Source of the DNA: Lathyrus oleraceus
Taxonomy: Eukaryota > Streptophyta > Magnoliopsida > Fabales > Fabaceae
DNA: 64,000 bases
Assembly: GCF_024323335.1 (NCBI RefSeq)
Contig: NC_066581.1
Span: 434,700,136-434,764,135, forward strand
Reading direction: 5' to 3'
Shown here: one piece after another, positions 1-10,824 of the stretch
Layout of the letters: the number at the start of each line of letters is the position of its first letter
How positions within the stretch are numbered: the stretch's first letter is position 1
The notes under the pieces: generated by a model
What the model was told of the DNA's origin: nothing
The model's input: the letters and a program-made list of their open reading frames with translations, nothing else
Databases searched by the model: none
Program-made: the position numbers and the translations under genes

Positions 1-444
1 AAGCTTGAATCTCTTTCTACACAGCCTGAATTTAATCTTGGAACTCATCCATTCTCTATAAACACCAACATTCTCGCTTTGGTTAGAGTGAAAAACAGGT
101 TCTTCAATATATGTAACAACATTAACCACGAGAGGTGGTACTGACATCACAGGTTGAGTCACTAGAACTTCAGGTTGGTACCCCTCAGGCACAATGTTGG
201 GAGGCATGCCCCAAGGGAAACCAGAAGGCATGTGGTGCTACGGAGCAATGATGGGAGCCTCTGAGATAGGCATAGATATAATCTCGGAAATCAAGGTCCT
301 CTGAAGCGGAGTCGGAGTCGGAGATGGAGGTTGATTCTAAGAAGCCACCAAAGCTTCCATTATGGCAGTAAACCTCTCATATTCGTTACTCAAAGTTGTT
401 ACCTCTTCACGGAGCTCACGCTTCTCTTTCTCCAGGGGGTCCAT
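1..444 (-). pseudogene. Element A: start of a decayed Ogre gag (5' part only)
   Basis: Read on the minus strand, an ATG at 444-442 opens a gag-like N-terminus that matches the layout of the intact gag at 12569. It has a charged coiled-coil-like start, then the motif SGFPWGMPP, which is also in the intact copy, then a proline/valine-rich stretch. In-frame stops interrupt it (for example just after the EALVAS segment and before HHMPSGFPW), so it is dead. The rest of this gag and the pol lie off the left edge. Bases 1-6 are AAGCTT, a HindIII site, as expected at a BAC insert end. The family assignment to Ogre is firm; exact break points are by eye. Confidence 0.7.
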
Positions 445-844
445 CTTTTTCAACTTATTAGCTCGAGTATTATACCGGTGAGACAACTTGTCAGAATGAA
501 GGCCAAGAAACAAATAAGACCCCTGGCGAACATGCTCAAAGCAAGACTAAGATGCAACATGATGCATGATATGCAAATGCAAATGTTATATTGTTTATTT
601 TTCAAGGAACTTTAAGACATAAGTTGCAAATATAAGAATAAATCATTTCAATGTACTAAAATCTATTTTTATTAATAATAAAAGGATTACAATCGTAAAT
701 AGAATTTCAATGGTCATAATCGGAAAGAAACTAGATCTATGGAATCATGTTCGATGATGACCCAACTCCAAGCTGACACTTCTTGCAAAGTCTTTTGATC
801 TCTTTTTCGTAGCTACTCTTCATAGCATCCTTCTCTATCATGAG
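445..844 (-). other. Element A: ORF1-gag spacer, noncoding
   Basis: This is the stretch between the remnant of ORF1 and the remnant of gag in element A. It is A/T-rich and holds no ORF of note. Near 465-485 it contains a version of the CACCGGTAT block that also precedes gag in the intact Ogre (12534-12542), which supports the same element layout on the minus strand. Confidence 0.6.
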
Positions 845-1516
845 CTAATCTATAATGCCTTTCCAAACGCCGGAAGTAGAAAGATGAGCAAATAATAAAC
901 TGTTAGAGGAAAATAAATCCTCTTGGCCTCCGGATCTCTTCACAGCATGTTGCTCGAGTAATTCTATCAAGTCGTCCTTTTCCTTTAGTTGCTCCTGCAA
1001 TTCTACTTTCTCAAGGTGTGAGGTGTGAAATTTTATTTCCCAATCATCCCTCTCTTGCTTCATCCTATCCAAAGCTTCTTGCAACGCCTTTATGCTTTTA
1101 ATAAAGGGAAATTTAAGCATTATTAAGGACATAAGTCTTTCATAAGCGTATGGCATTTTGAATTCCTTTGCTCTCTTCTCCATCCAACTAGTGTAAGGCT
1201 CCAAAGCTACAAAATTCCTCAATCCAAGCTCACCTTTTCTCTTTCTATGAACGTTCTACCAAGCATGCATTATCCTAGCTTTCAACCCTTGAGTGTCCTT
1301 TCCTTCTTGGAAAAATAAACCTTCTAACAAGGTGTAATTAGTTTTTTCCTTCATAGCGAACCCAAGTTGACGTCTTGCCAAAGCCGAATTATAGTTGATT
1401 CCTCCTTGTGTACCAAGAAGAGGTACATTAGTGAACTCCTAATAACTATCAATAACCTCTGCATCGTCATAAACAGAATAATACCAAGTAATGTCATCAT
1501 TGGTGAGAGACATAAG
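845..1516 (-). pseudogene. Element A: ORF1 remnant, C-terminal half
   Basis: On the minus strand this encodes the C-terminal half of the Ogre ORF1 protein, beginning at the SLTNDDITWY block at the 1516 end. It continues through NVPLLGT, ARRQLGF, LLEGLFFQEGKD and VALEPYTSW to a charged coiled-coil tail, then a TAG at 847-845. The same blocks occur in the same order in the intact ORF1 at 10825-12273. At least two in-frame stops break it: one after the DDAEVIDSY block and one after the ARIMHAW block. The N-terminal half is missing because element B is inserted at 1516/1517. ORF1 is typical of Ogre; its function is unknown. Confidence 0.8.
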
Positions 1517-1912
1517 TGTAGCACCTCAAATTTCCCCCCCCCCCCCTCATTCATGCATTCATTTTTAGGTCATTTAACATTTCATATTGCATTGCATCAT
1601 ATCAATCAGAATCAGATCCAAGAAGCTTGAACGTCATCCAAGACACTTTGTGGGTTCTATCTGGGTGATCAGTCAACACAAGGGAATGACTTGAGTTACT
1701 TCCAACATGTTCAAATAGGGTCTATTCATCATTCAAAATGCTAATCTCGAAGGAGCAAAAGTTTGTGCCTGAGTTGTCATGCTCGCAAGGCGAGAAGCGT
1801 GGTTCGCTTAGCGAATCTGAACTATCATGCTCGCTAGACGAAGCGCACGCGTTTTTGAAAAAATATAACAGCAGAATCTTGGACTTGGACCTCTCATTTG
1901 AGCCCACCAAGC
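1517..1912 (+). mobile_element. Element B: 5' LTR, first part (U3), split by Ogre E
   Basis: The LTR starts TGTAGCACCTC at 1517, followed by a run of 13 C residues. The first roughly 110 bases match the start of the element C LTRs (reverse complement of 43880 and of 54038). The stretch before the break, ending GAGCCCAC then CAAGC, aligns with element C, and the alignment resumes at 32591. This shows that 1912 and 32591 were adjacent before Ogre E inserted. Short near-palindromes of the TTCGCTTAGCGAA kind lie at 1790-1850 and recur at 33000-33075. The five bases before the LTR are ATAAG (1512-1516), but the matching target copy is not in the window. Confidence 0.85.
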
Positions 1913-3222
1913 TGTAAGACCCCAATTTTGGGCCCTAAGATCCCTCATGGCCCATATCATTCATATCATAACCTCAAGGATCAATGCATGCCTTTGTCCC
2001 CTCCTAGTGGGTAGATTGCCTTGTGGTTTGTTTCTTGATCACCAAGCATACTTTGCATTTGTATATCTTTGCTTTCCATATGTTTATTAACCAAAAAGTA
2101 CAAAAATATTGTCAGTCTAACCTTGTTGCTTGCAGTTGAAGCAATCATCAGCAATTAGGTCAAAGTCAGTCATTGATCAGTCAAAGCAATGGATGGTGGC
2201 CATTCTTGCAGAATTTGGACACCATGATCAATAATCAAGAGTTCAAACATCTTGAGACATCATTTGAAGTCAAGTTCTCAAAGATTTAGGGTTTGGAACT
2301 CATCAGAAGTGCATCAATCATTCAAAACCCTAGAAAAGTCAACAGAAAGTCAAACTTGGTCAACAGTTGATTTAATCAGTGATTTGATGGATAGAATTGA
2401 TTTGAAGGAGCTCATTCATGCTTGTATAAGCCTCATCTATCATGTCCAACCTCATCATGGAGGAAAATCAAGTCAAATCAGAAATTTTCCAGAAATAGAA
2501 AGTGGACCTGTAATTTCAGCTGCCAAAAATGGAAACTTCTTGATCCTCAACTTACATCATGATACAAGCTTCAAATGAATTTTTGCCCAACATGAAAGTT
2601 GAAGATCTTGTCTTCCCATTTTCAAAAAGTCCAAGAACATCAAAATCCCATGTGTGGTTGTCAAGATATGATCAAATCATTTTCACCAAATTTTGAACTT
2701 CAACAAGCCATATCTCTCAAACCATAAGGCCAAATTTGGTGGGGTTTTTTCCTACAAACCACATTTTTCATCCTCTTTCCAAAAATATAAATTTCATGAC
2801 CTAAAACCTTGCCAATCAAAATGGCATTTTTGGACCTTTTGCATTTAAATTCAAAGTTTGACCAAACTTTGACTTTTTGAGTTTTTGATTTTTTCTTGAT
2901 TTGGTCAATTGGGAAATGTTCCATGTCATATTTGTGACGTGTTCCAATTCCAAACCATGTCCATACCATCATTCCATCATCATTTTGAATCAAAATGCAC
3001 ATTTGGCAATATTGCAAATAGAGGTACAAAAAGAGTAAAACCAGTACAGCATGCTGCAGCAAATCCCAAACAGCAAACATACAGTCTATTTGCAGCATGC
3101 TCAGGCCCAAATTTGTGCAGAGAAACACACCTCCTTTTCACTTGTTCCTCAATTAGCAAAAATGCAAATCACTCCACCAAGACTAAACCAGTTTAGCATT
3201 TGATTAGTAGAGATAAAACAGA

Positions 3223-3232
3223 CAATATAAGC
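3223..3232 (+). promoter_or_regulatory. Possible TATA box of Ogre E LTR
   Basis: CAATATAAGC is followed about 30 bases on by an AC-rich stretch with AAACCCTAG and ACCACACAGAAAACACA, which resembles a plant 5' leader. The same stretch recurs in the 3' LTR at about 26000. This is a guess from composition only. If right, most of the LTR (about 6.5 kb) would be transcribed leader. Confidence 0.3.
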
Positions 3233-3599
3233 TGCATTTTCTGACATTTGTGAAACCCTAGACAGCAGCCACCACACAGAAAACACATATCCTCTCCTTC
3301 TTGCAATTTTGCAGATTGAGATTTTCAGAGCAAAACAACAAAAACCCTCGAGCCATTGCTTGTTCACTCCATCACCTGGACCATCTTTGGAAGTATTTCT
3401 CCTCATCAAACCTCCACTGTATTGTATTTTCTGACTCTGTTTTCTTCAAGCCTCAATAATGGTGAAATCAGGATTGGGAAGTTTCAAGCAAGTTTGAGCT
3501 GAAATTCTTCAAGGCTCCTTCATTTCCAAGCATAGTAAACTGCTGTTGGAGCTTGCATCACTCAAAACACAGCTGCTGCTCGATTTTCTTCACAGCCAA

Positions 3600-5960
3600 G
3601 TAAGGATTCGACCACAATAATTTGCTATGCTGTGCCATGTTTATGATAGTTTATTGTATGCTGTTTCTAATGAATGTTAGCTTGCTCAAAATGATCAACC
3701 ATGCTGTGAGAAATAGGGATTTCGTTTTTATGCTTGAATGTGTTTTTTCATCAATTTGTTATGTTGCTGTGGATTTCATTGAAAACCATCACTAGATTAT
3801 GTATGTATGTTACATGGTGATTTTATTGGTGTGCTTGTTTGGTCATTCTGGGCATTTCGAATTTTTGGCTTGTTGAAGGTGATGAATGTATGTGGCTGTT
3901 GTTCAAGCTTTTGCCCTGTTCAGAATTTCTTTATGATTTTGTTTGGTCTGTTGCTAATATGCTGTATGCTGTTGTTTAGCTGCCATGAGGATTGCCATGA
4001 CAGAATTTTAATTGATGATGATTTTAATGAGCATGCCCAGGAATTTGGTCTGAATGTGTATTGGTTTGTTGCATCATTGCCATGATTAGTTGTTGCTATT
4101 CATCTGTTGTTGTTTCTGGTTGATTGGTCAAGCTGAATGATGAGCCTTTGCTTTTGTTTGTTTTGTTTTGGATCGATACCATGAAGTTGAATAATTGCCT
4201 GGCTGTTAAATCCTAATGCTGTGTGTAAATTCCCAGAACTTGAATTGCAATTTGTTGATGTTGTTTGCATTGCCAAAACCCTAAATTGCATGAGCTGCCA
4301 AGAAAATCTCAGGAATATGCCCTGCTATTGTTTATGATAAAACATGAAGATGAAATTGATGCTGCTACAACCAAACCATGCCCATAACTTTTCCTGCTTG
4401 TGTTTGCCTTGTTGTTCATGTCATGATTAACATTGTTACCACCTTAATGCTGCATGAACATTGGCTGTTGTTTGTTTTGTTTGATAACATGATGATGATG
4501 AGCAAATGCTGCTGCTGCCCCAAACTTATGAGCTGCCCAGAATTTCCCATGAACATGCTTGTTAGTTGTTGGTTTGCTGGAATTTCAATTGATAATGATG
4601 TTGGTGAACCAAATGCTAAACCTATGCTAATTGAACCATGCTGCTATGCTAAAACCCTACTGTTATGATGAATGTTGCTACTGCTGTTATGATGCTTTGC
4701 TGATTGTTTAAACATGACCATGACCAGAATTTCCTATGGTTAATGATTGTTTTGTTGTGGTTATTGTTACATGAGGATAGTTTGGCATGATTATTGTGTG
4801 ATTGTTTATTGTGGATGCTGTTGTTCATGATGAGCACATTATAATGAACCCTAAGGCTGCCCATGAAAACACATGTTTTGTTGCTATATCCTGTTGGTTG
4901 CTTGTTTTTGTTTATGATGATAACATGATAATGATGTTTGTTGCTGCTGTTATTTAAACCAATTACCTTGTCCATAATTATACCATGCTGTTGTTTATTT
5001 GGTTTGGTTGATAGATAATGATGAATGCTGTCTGCTTGCTGAATGCCATGGTGTTGTTTGGTTGATGTTCGAATGTTGAAATGCTATGCTGTTGTGTATG
5101 AATCATAAACTTGCTTGTAAAATCCACATGTTGGTGTTTGTTATGATTGATCTAGTTTGGGTGCTGTTTGTTGATTGCTGTTAATGAACATGAGAAGAAT
5201 GCCTTTACCATGCTGTTTGTGAGTTTTTGTTGGGTTTCAGTTTGAATTGATTGCATGAAGTCACACGATACCATGCTGCTAAAGTCCTGCTGCAGTTTTG
5301 AAATATGAATGTATGCTGTTGTTTGGCTGCAGTAGGAACATTCTCATTGCCATGTTATTGTTGGTCGAATTTCTGTACTGCTATTGTTGCCTGCTAGTGT
5401 TGTTTGTGTTTGTTGATATGCTGTTGGTCAATGCTGTAAATTAATGATGAACTTGATACCATGACCATTGTTGTTTTGAACCTTATAACATATGTCCTGA
5501 AAATCCATGAGACCATGTGGTATGCTGTTGAGCGCCTGCTGCTACACATTGCCAAAAGCCATGCTGCTACAATCCTGTTGATGTCTTGAACTCGCCATGA
5601 AAAAATCCATTTGATTGTGTTATATGCTGTTGCTTGCTATTGTTTTGATGAACATGATGATGATGGATATGCCAATGTTGCTGTTTCGAAGCTTACCATG
5701 TCCAGAATTTTTCTCATGATTTCGTTGTTGCTGTGTTCACGTGCTGCCGATTTAATAAATGATGATGAATGCTGTTGTATGCTAGTCAAGTTTTTGTGTT
5801 GCTGTTGATCACCATTGCCATGTTAGTTGTTGGTTTGTTCGGATTTCAATCGATGTTGAGCTTGGGGATGATGCTTGAATGCTATGCTGATTGTGTGTTT
5901 GTTGATTGATTCTGTTTGGATGTTGACTGAACATGAGTTTGAAGTTGCCATTGCATATGC
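3600..5960 (+). repeat. Low-complexity TGCTGTTG/CATGA-rich stretch in Ogre LTR
   Basis: About 2.3 kb is built from irregular reuse of short words such as ATGCTGTTG, TTGTTTG, CATGA and GATGATGATG. There is no fixed period. Short ORFs on both strands here are by-products of the repeated words. The stretch is the same in the 3' LTR at about 26377-28737. Confidence 0.6.
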
Positions 5961-8099
5961 TGTTAAACCCTAGGGTTTTAGAACCCAGCTTTTGAGCTTT
6001 TGACCGTGTCCACTGTTCCATTGGATTTGGACCAATGGAAACATTTCCTGGTCGCCCCCCAAAACACACCGTTTTGATTAATGAAGAGATATTTGCAAAA
6101 ATGCCATCGTTGACTTTGGTTTGACCCTATATGCCATGCTTCTTGTTCTTGTTTGCATCCAAATATCATCCAACTTCCACAATTTATTTCTCCTTCACAT
6201 TTCATTCAAAAATTATGAAATTTTTTACACATGTTCACAAATGAGTCTAGAATTTTATTGTGAATTTTAATTAATTTTTCAGTGGCTGGATTTTTATTGA
6301 TAATTATTTTCTTCACATGTGTGCATAAATGATACATTGTGCCATTTCAATTGTGAAATTCTCATGTTGCATCCAATGCCTTTAAAATTTTTTGTGGTGA
6401 AACTAGACACATTGACCTTCATTTCCATATAAACTTTGTGCATTTCCCATTTGTGGTTTGTGAGCTTTGAAGTTTTGAAGTTATGTGTTACATTTGGTGC
6501 TATACCATGATCATGCATTTTCCCAATTTTTGTTCACATGCTTCCTCTTATCCAAATCACTTGAAATTTTGCATGAATGATCCTTCACATGTCTAGTTTG
6601 TGTATGAATTTTCTTGGAATTAATCTTGCTGTTTTCCATTTGATTGAGAATTTTATTCCATACTTGGTCATTTGTTGACTTTTTGTGCTATGCATTGCCA
6701 AATCTTTTGTGAAATTCTCAAATCTTATTGTATGATCATGAAATTTCATATGTGATAACTAGACATCTCAAGCTTTGCATTGGTGTTAATCTCATTCATT
6801 TCTCTTCTGTTTTCAAATTGATATGATTTTTTGAAGTTGACCTATGCTTGTTGACTTTCACCATGCTTACTTGAATTTGGTTTGCCTTCATGATTTTATT
6901 TGACTGCCTTCCTCTCATCCAAATGCCTTGAAATTTGACATGCTTGCCATGTTAGATGTTAGGATTGAGTGTGATTTATCTCATGATTTTTGAAAATGTT
7001 TGAGTTGACTTTTGAATGAAGTCTTTGCTGTTGACTTTTGTATACTTCTCTTGCCATGCTTTGCATCCTTTTGCATATGAAATGCCCATGATACATGATT
7101 TGGTTATGAATCCAATTGAGAATGCTTCTTGAATGTTTAAACTTGGTTTGGGTTGACTTCTTCCTTGCTGCCTTGACTTTTTCTTTCATCTTTGACCCTA
7201 GGCTAGTCCTAGTGGTCTTCTAAGCTCATGTTGAGTTCATCTGTTTCAGGTTGAGCACCAATGCCCCAAAGACCTTTCAATTTTGATTGAGTTGGTTTGT
7301 TTATCATGTGCTAACACTTGTTTTGTAGGTGACTCATATGCTTGAGTCTTTGTGCCTTGCACAATTGGTCCCTCTGTGGTTGACTATTGGTTCATTATCT
7401 TTTGATTTTGACTGTTGACTTGTTTACTAATGAGTTTGACTTTTTCAGGTACTTTAGTTGCCTAAGTTCTTTGAACTTGATTGCTTGCTTTGCTTTATAG
7501 CATTTGCTTTGAGGTATAATTACTTCTTCTTCATGTAGTCTGGAGACCCGGTCTGTTATTTGACCGGGCAAACTGTCTGAAGTCCTCCTTAAGAGGCAAT
7601 GCCTGTGTGTGTTTAATTTTGTCCTAAGCAGGAAAAGTCCTTCAAGTAAGGCAATTGGTGGAAGGTAGGGATAAGCAATCTATCCCCCACTATTCAGTGT
7701 GTCCTCTCTTTGCTCCCATTACATGGTTGAAGCAATGAGATAAATACCCAAGATCTGATCGAGTCAATAATGTGGAGAGAGTTCCTACTTTCTGAACTCC
7801 CACACTTTCTTGGATGCTCTCTCTGATATGAGATTGAAGCAATGAGGCACACCCCTCATTTCCTTTTCATCTGCTTCACCTGAGTCCCTCAATGGCCAGG
7901 TTAAGAGCGACACTTACCTATTACAGTGGGCTGTTAAAGTCAAACCCTCTTGTGTGAGCCCCCATTGTTTGGCTATAGAGTGTGCTGCTTGATATTCATT
8001 GCTTGATTGATTGCTTCATGTGCACTTGTTTGCCTGTATGCTATGCATTTATCATCATCATCAATTGCCATTAATGCATGATCATCTCATTTGCTTTTT

Positions 8100-8520
8100 G
8101 TGATGCTATCATTGTTGTTTGCCCATGGAGGACAATTGTAAGTCCATTGCTTTGGCATTTGCTCCTGTGATATGGAAGGATAGAGTGTAAGACCTCATTG
8201 GTCACTCATATCTTCTGTTATCTGTTTGTATGTGAGGATACAGTTATAAGTCCCTGTAAGTTGGCATCTGTTATCCTGTGATCATAATTTGATCTGTTTG
8301 GTTTGTATGTGAGGTTGCAGTTATAAGTCCCTGTAAGTTGGCATCTGCTTTCCTGTGATCATAGTTCGTTTATCTGTTTGTATGAGAGGTTGCAATTATA
8401 AGTCCCTGTAAGTTGGCATTTGCATTCCTATGATCATTTGTTGCTTTTGTTCTCGTATGTGAGGATCCACTGTAAGTCCCTGTAACGTGGCATTGGTATT
8501 CCTATGAGCATATTTGTGGA
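8100..8520 (+). repeat. Tandem array, period 75-77 bp, in Ogre LTR
   Basis: Four to five diverged units are marked by GTATGTGAGG, TTATAAGTCCCTGTAA, TTGGCAT and CCTGTGATCAT. Successive TTATAAG starts are at 8244, 8321 and 8396. The same array is in the 3' LTR at about 30877-31297. Confidence 0.8.
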
Positions 8521-8584
8521 GTTAACCTAAGTCCAGACAGATTGGCAGTTGACTTTCCATATTTTCATTCTTTGTTTTCTTTTG

Positions 8585-8800
8585 AGGAGATTAGTGTAAG
8601 TCCATCGAGTGGCATCTGATATCCATTTCTGTTTTAGGAGACTGGTGTAAATCCATCTATTGGTATCCGGTATCCGCTTTTATTTCTTTGCCTGTGGAGA
8701 TTAGTGTAAGACCATTGAGTGGCTTCTGATATCCCGTTTTGTTTTAGGAGATTGGTATAAGACCATTGATTGGCATCCGATATCCGCTTTTGCTTGCTTT
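8585..8800 (+). repeat. Tandem array, period 51-58 bp, in Ogre LTR
   Basis: Four units share GGAGATTAGTGTAAGTCCAT, then a GAGTGGCATC block and GATATCC. They start near 8585, 8636, 8694 and 8745. They look like a shorter derivative of the neighbouring 75-77 bp unit, with which they share the TGTAAGTCC word. Repeated in the 3' LTR at about 31362-31577. Confidence 0.75.
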
Positions 8801-9814
8801 GCTTTGTTTGTTTATTATTAATTGCTATTCCAAAGGACACACTTGAATCATCTGCTATATGATTTCAAGAAGTGAACCTTCTAAGAAGTTTTACTATCCA
8901 CCTTCATCCATTCATCATCCATTATGTCCTAAACCTTTTCACATTTTATCTTTTAAACTTGACATAAGTGTTGTGCAAACATTTTCATGTTTTCTAACTA
9001 AAAACCTGGACTCAAGTCCTTGACCTTTTTTCCAAACTCCATTTCATAATACTTATTTGAATTGATCTTAATCATACCTTGACTCCATTTTCATAATCAT
9101 AATCAGTAACTCCACTCATTCACTTGTTTTGGCTTTGTCCATTAATCTTTTCATACATGAGCTATAGGTTTGATTTATCTTAGTGGTTGATGTTAATCTC
9201 ACCTTCTGTCTTTAGTGATTGAATTGTAAGCCTTCCTTGCCTATTATAGGGTTAACCCCTCCCTGGCAAGTTGAAGCTGTTCTCACATGGTGGACGTTGT
9301 TGTTTGTATAAGGTTGAGTTTTCTCCCGTGGATAACGTAAGACCTAGGGTTTGTGTTTAAAATTGAACCTAACCCACTTTTGGAAATCTTTTAGCCGAAC
9401 TACGGCGTTCTGATCCTTACCTTTGATGGAAGGTACGTAGGCAACGGGTTCATCCGTTCGAACCCAATAATAAAAAAAATGTATATTCTTTTCTCATCAT
9501 CCCAATCATGTTTGCACAATCTTTATGTCATAACAAATAACAATTTAATACAACAAGTGTGAAAAGGGTTCCCTAGGAGTACCTAGGACGTAGTGGGTGC
9601 CTAACACCTTCCCATTGCGTAATTTACCCCTTACCCAGACTCTCTGATCTTTTTATTAGTTTTCTACGTGTAAAACTTCTTAGGCTTTTGTTCGCTTTTT
9701 AGCCAATCCTTTGGATAAATAAAAGTGCGGTGGCGACTCGAAATTTCAACGTATCTCCTAGCTTATGATTTAATCGATAGATCATATAGCGACGAATACA
9801 CCGTCACAGAAAAG

Positions 9815-9832
9815 TGGCGACTCTGCTGGGGA
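9815..9832 (+). other. Ogre E primer binding site (tRNA-Arg type)
   Basis: TGGCGACTCTGCTGGGGA lies six bases after the LTR end. From memory, a plant tRNA-Arg ends CCCCAGCGGAGTCGCCA, so this site pairs with it along its length with one T-G wobble. Tat/Ogre elements are known to use tRNA-Arg. Confidence 0.85.
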
Positions 9833-10824
9833 GACTCACCAGAATCCCTGGTGGTATCGCCTACTTTTCACCCTTGTTGTGCTATATTGTTATTGTTTAT
9901 CTGACATATTTTTGTACAATTTGGGATCACTGTATTGATTGTAATGTGTGAATTGCTTGATATACATTTGCTGTTGCTTTGGTGATCTGTGAGATGAGTT
10001 CTATACCCGAACTCGAGTGCACTCTAGGATAGGAGAATGGCATAGTCTTGTCGACTGGTGTGGAGTAGTCCTTAGCCAGTTGACTTGCGAGACCATTCAC
10101 TTGGTGGAGGTCATGTTGAACTAATAATGTCACACAAGTTATTTGTGGATAGGCATTATTCTTTCAATCATGTTCCGCAGAAGCCAAGGACCTTAGTTTA
10201 CCAAACCCATCTTGGCCTATTTTTAGGACCGTAGTGCGGAGGTCGTTCAGATGTCAGTTCTGATACGATTGTTACGCGATACTACACTCATAAGAGTTTC
10301 TCTTGAGAATATTCTTGGAATACGAGTATTCGTTCCTCCGATAATATTCGAAAGATGGAACGATGATTATGGGAACCTCTGATAGAACATGTCTGGCAGG
10401 TTTAAACCCTAGTACACTCCCTTTGGGTGGTTCTTAACCGAGACCCCATGCTCGTGACTCTCAACAAACCCGTGATTCGTGGTTGAGTCGTTCAAGCATT
10501 GTTAATATCAATGGATCCCGGATCAGGTGTCAAACCTAAAATCCATCAAAGCGGCTGGTTGATATTAAGAATGTTAGAACCGGTTCATGTACCGTTAATA
10601 TCAATGGAACTTGGGTGTCGATAAGGTGAAAACCTAAATCCACCAAAATGGATGATTGATATTAGGGATACGTAGAGCTTTCCCACGACCTTTGTTTGGC
10701 GTGCCTTGCTTGATCCTTGAGTGTGTTTGTTGCATTCATGCATTCACGCATTCATCCGCATTCATGTCAAAAAAAAGAGAAAATTTTCAAGGAACTTAAA
10801 GGGTCATTTGCAAAATTTTCAGAC
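9833..10824 (+). other. Ogre E leader, noncoding, with a duplicated hairpin
   Basis: About 990 bases lie between the primer site and the ORF1 start. Near the end are two similar units: TTAATATCAA (10502-10511) faces TTGATATTAA (10559-10568), and TTAATATCAA (10595-10604) faces TTGATATTA (10656-10664). Both units carry AATGGA on the left, AATCCA (ATCCAT / ATCCAC) on the right and an AAACCTAAA block between. A packaging or dimerisation signal is the obvious guess for a leader hairpin, but nothing proves it. The in-frame region upstream of 10825 is open but not conserved in element B. Confidence 0.7.

Larger units (their letters stand above)
1913..9808 (+). repeat. Ogre E 5' LTR (7,896 bp)
   Basis: The LTR begins TGTAAGACCCC and ends GTCACA. 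It matches 24689-32585 at a constant offset (22,776, then 22,777 after a 1-base indel). By eye the differences are G3122/C25899, C4512/T27289, C6773/A29550 and one extra A near 25731 in the 3' copy. It has no credible coding region; the short ORFs that occur in both LTR copies are chance. The inside has an AT-rich first part, a TGCTGTTG/CATGA-rich stretch (about 3600-5960), a TTTG/TTGACTTT-rich stretch (about 5960-7500), two short tandem arrays (8100-8800), and a 3' end with GGTGGCGACTCG at 9731. At 7.9 kb it is longer than the roughly 5 kb I recall for pea Ogre. Confidence 0.95.

Noticed and set aside
2252..2578. 108-codon ORF present in both Ogre LTRs (also at 25028)
   Set aside because: It is identical in both copies only because the LTRs are nearly identical. 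No domain or codon-like composition is evident, and other strands and frames give similar chance ORFs.
8100..8800. Regular repeats as a CRISPR-like array
   Set aside because: Units are diverged direct tandem repeats without constant repeats and unique spacers, in a plant LTR.
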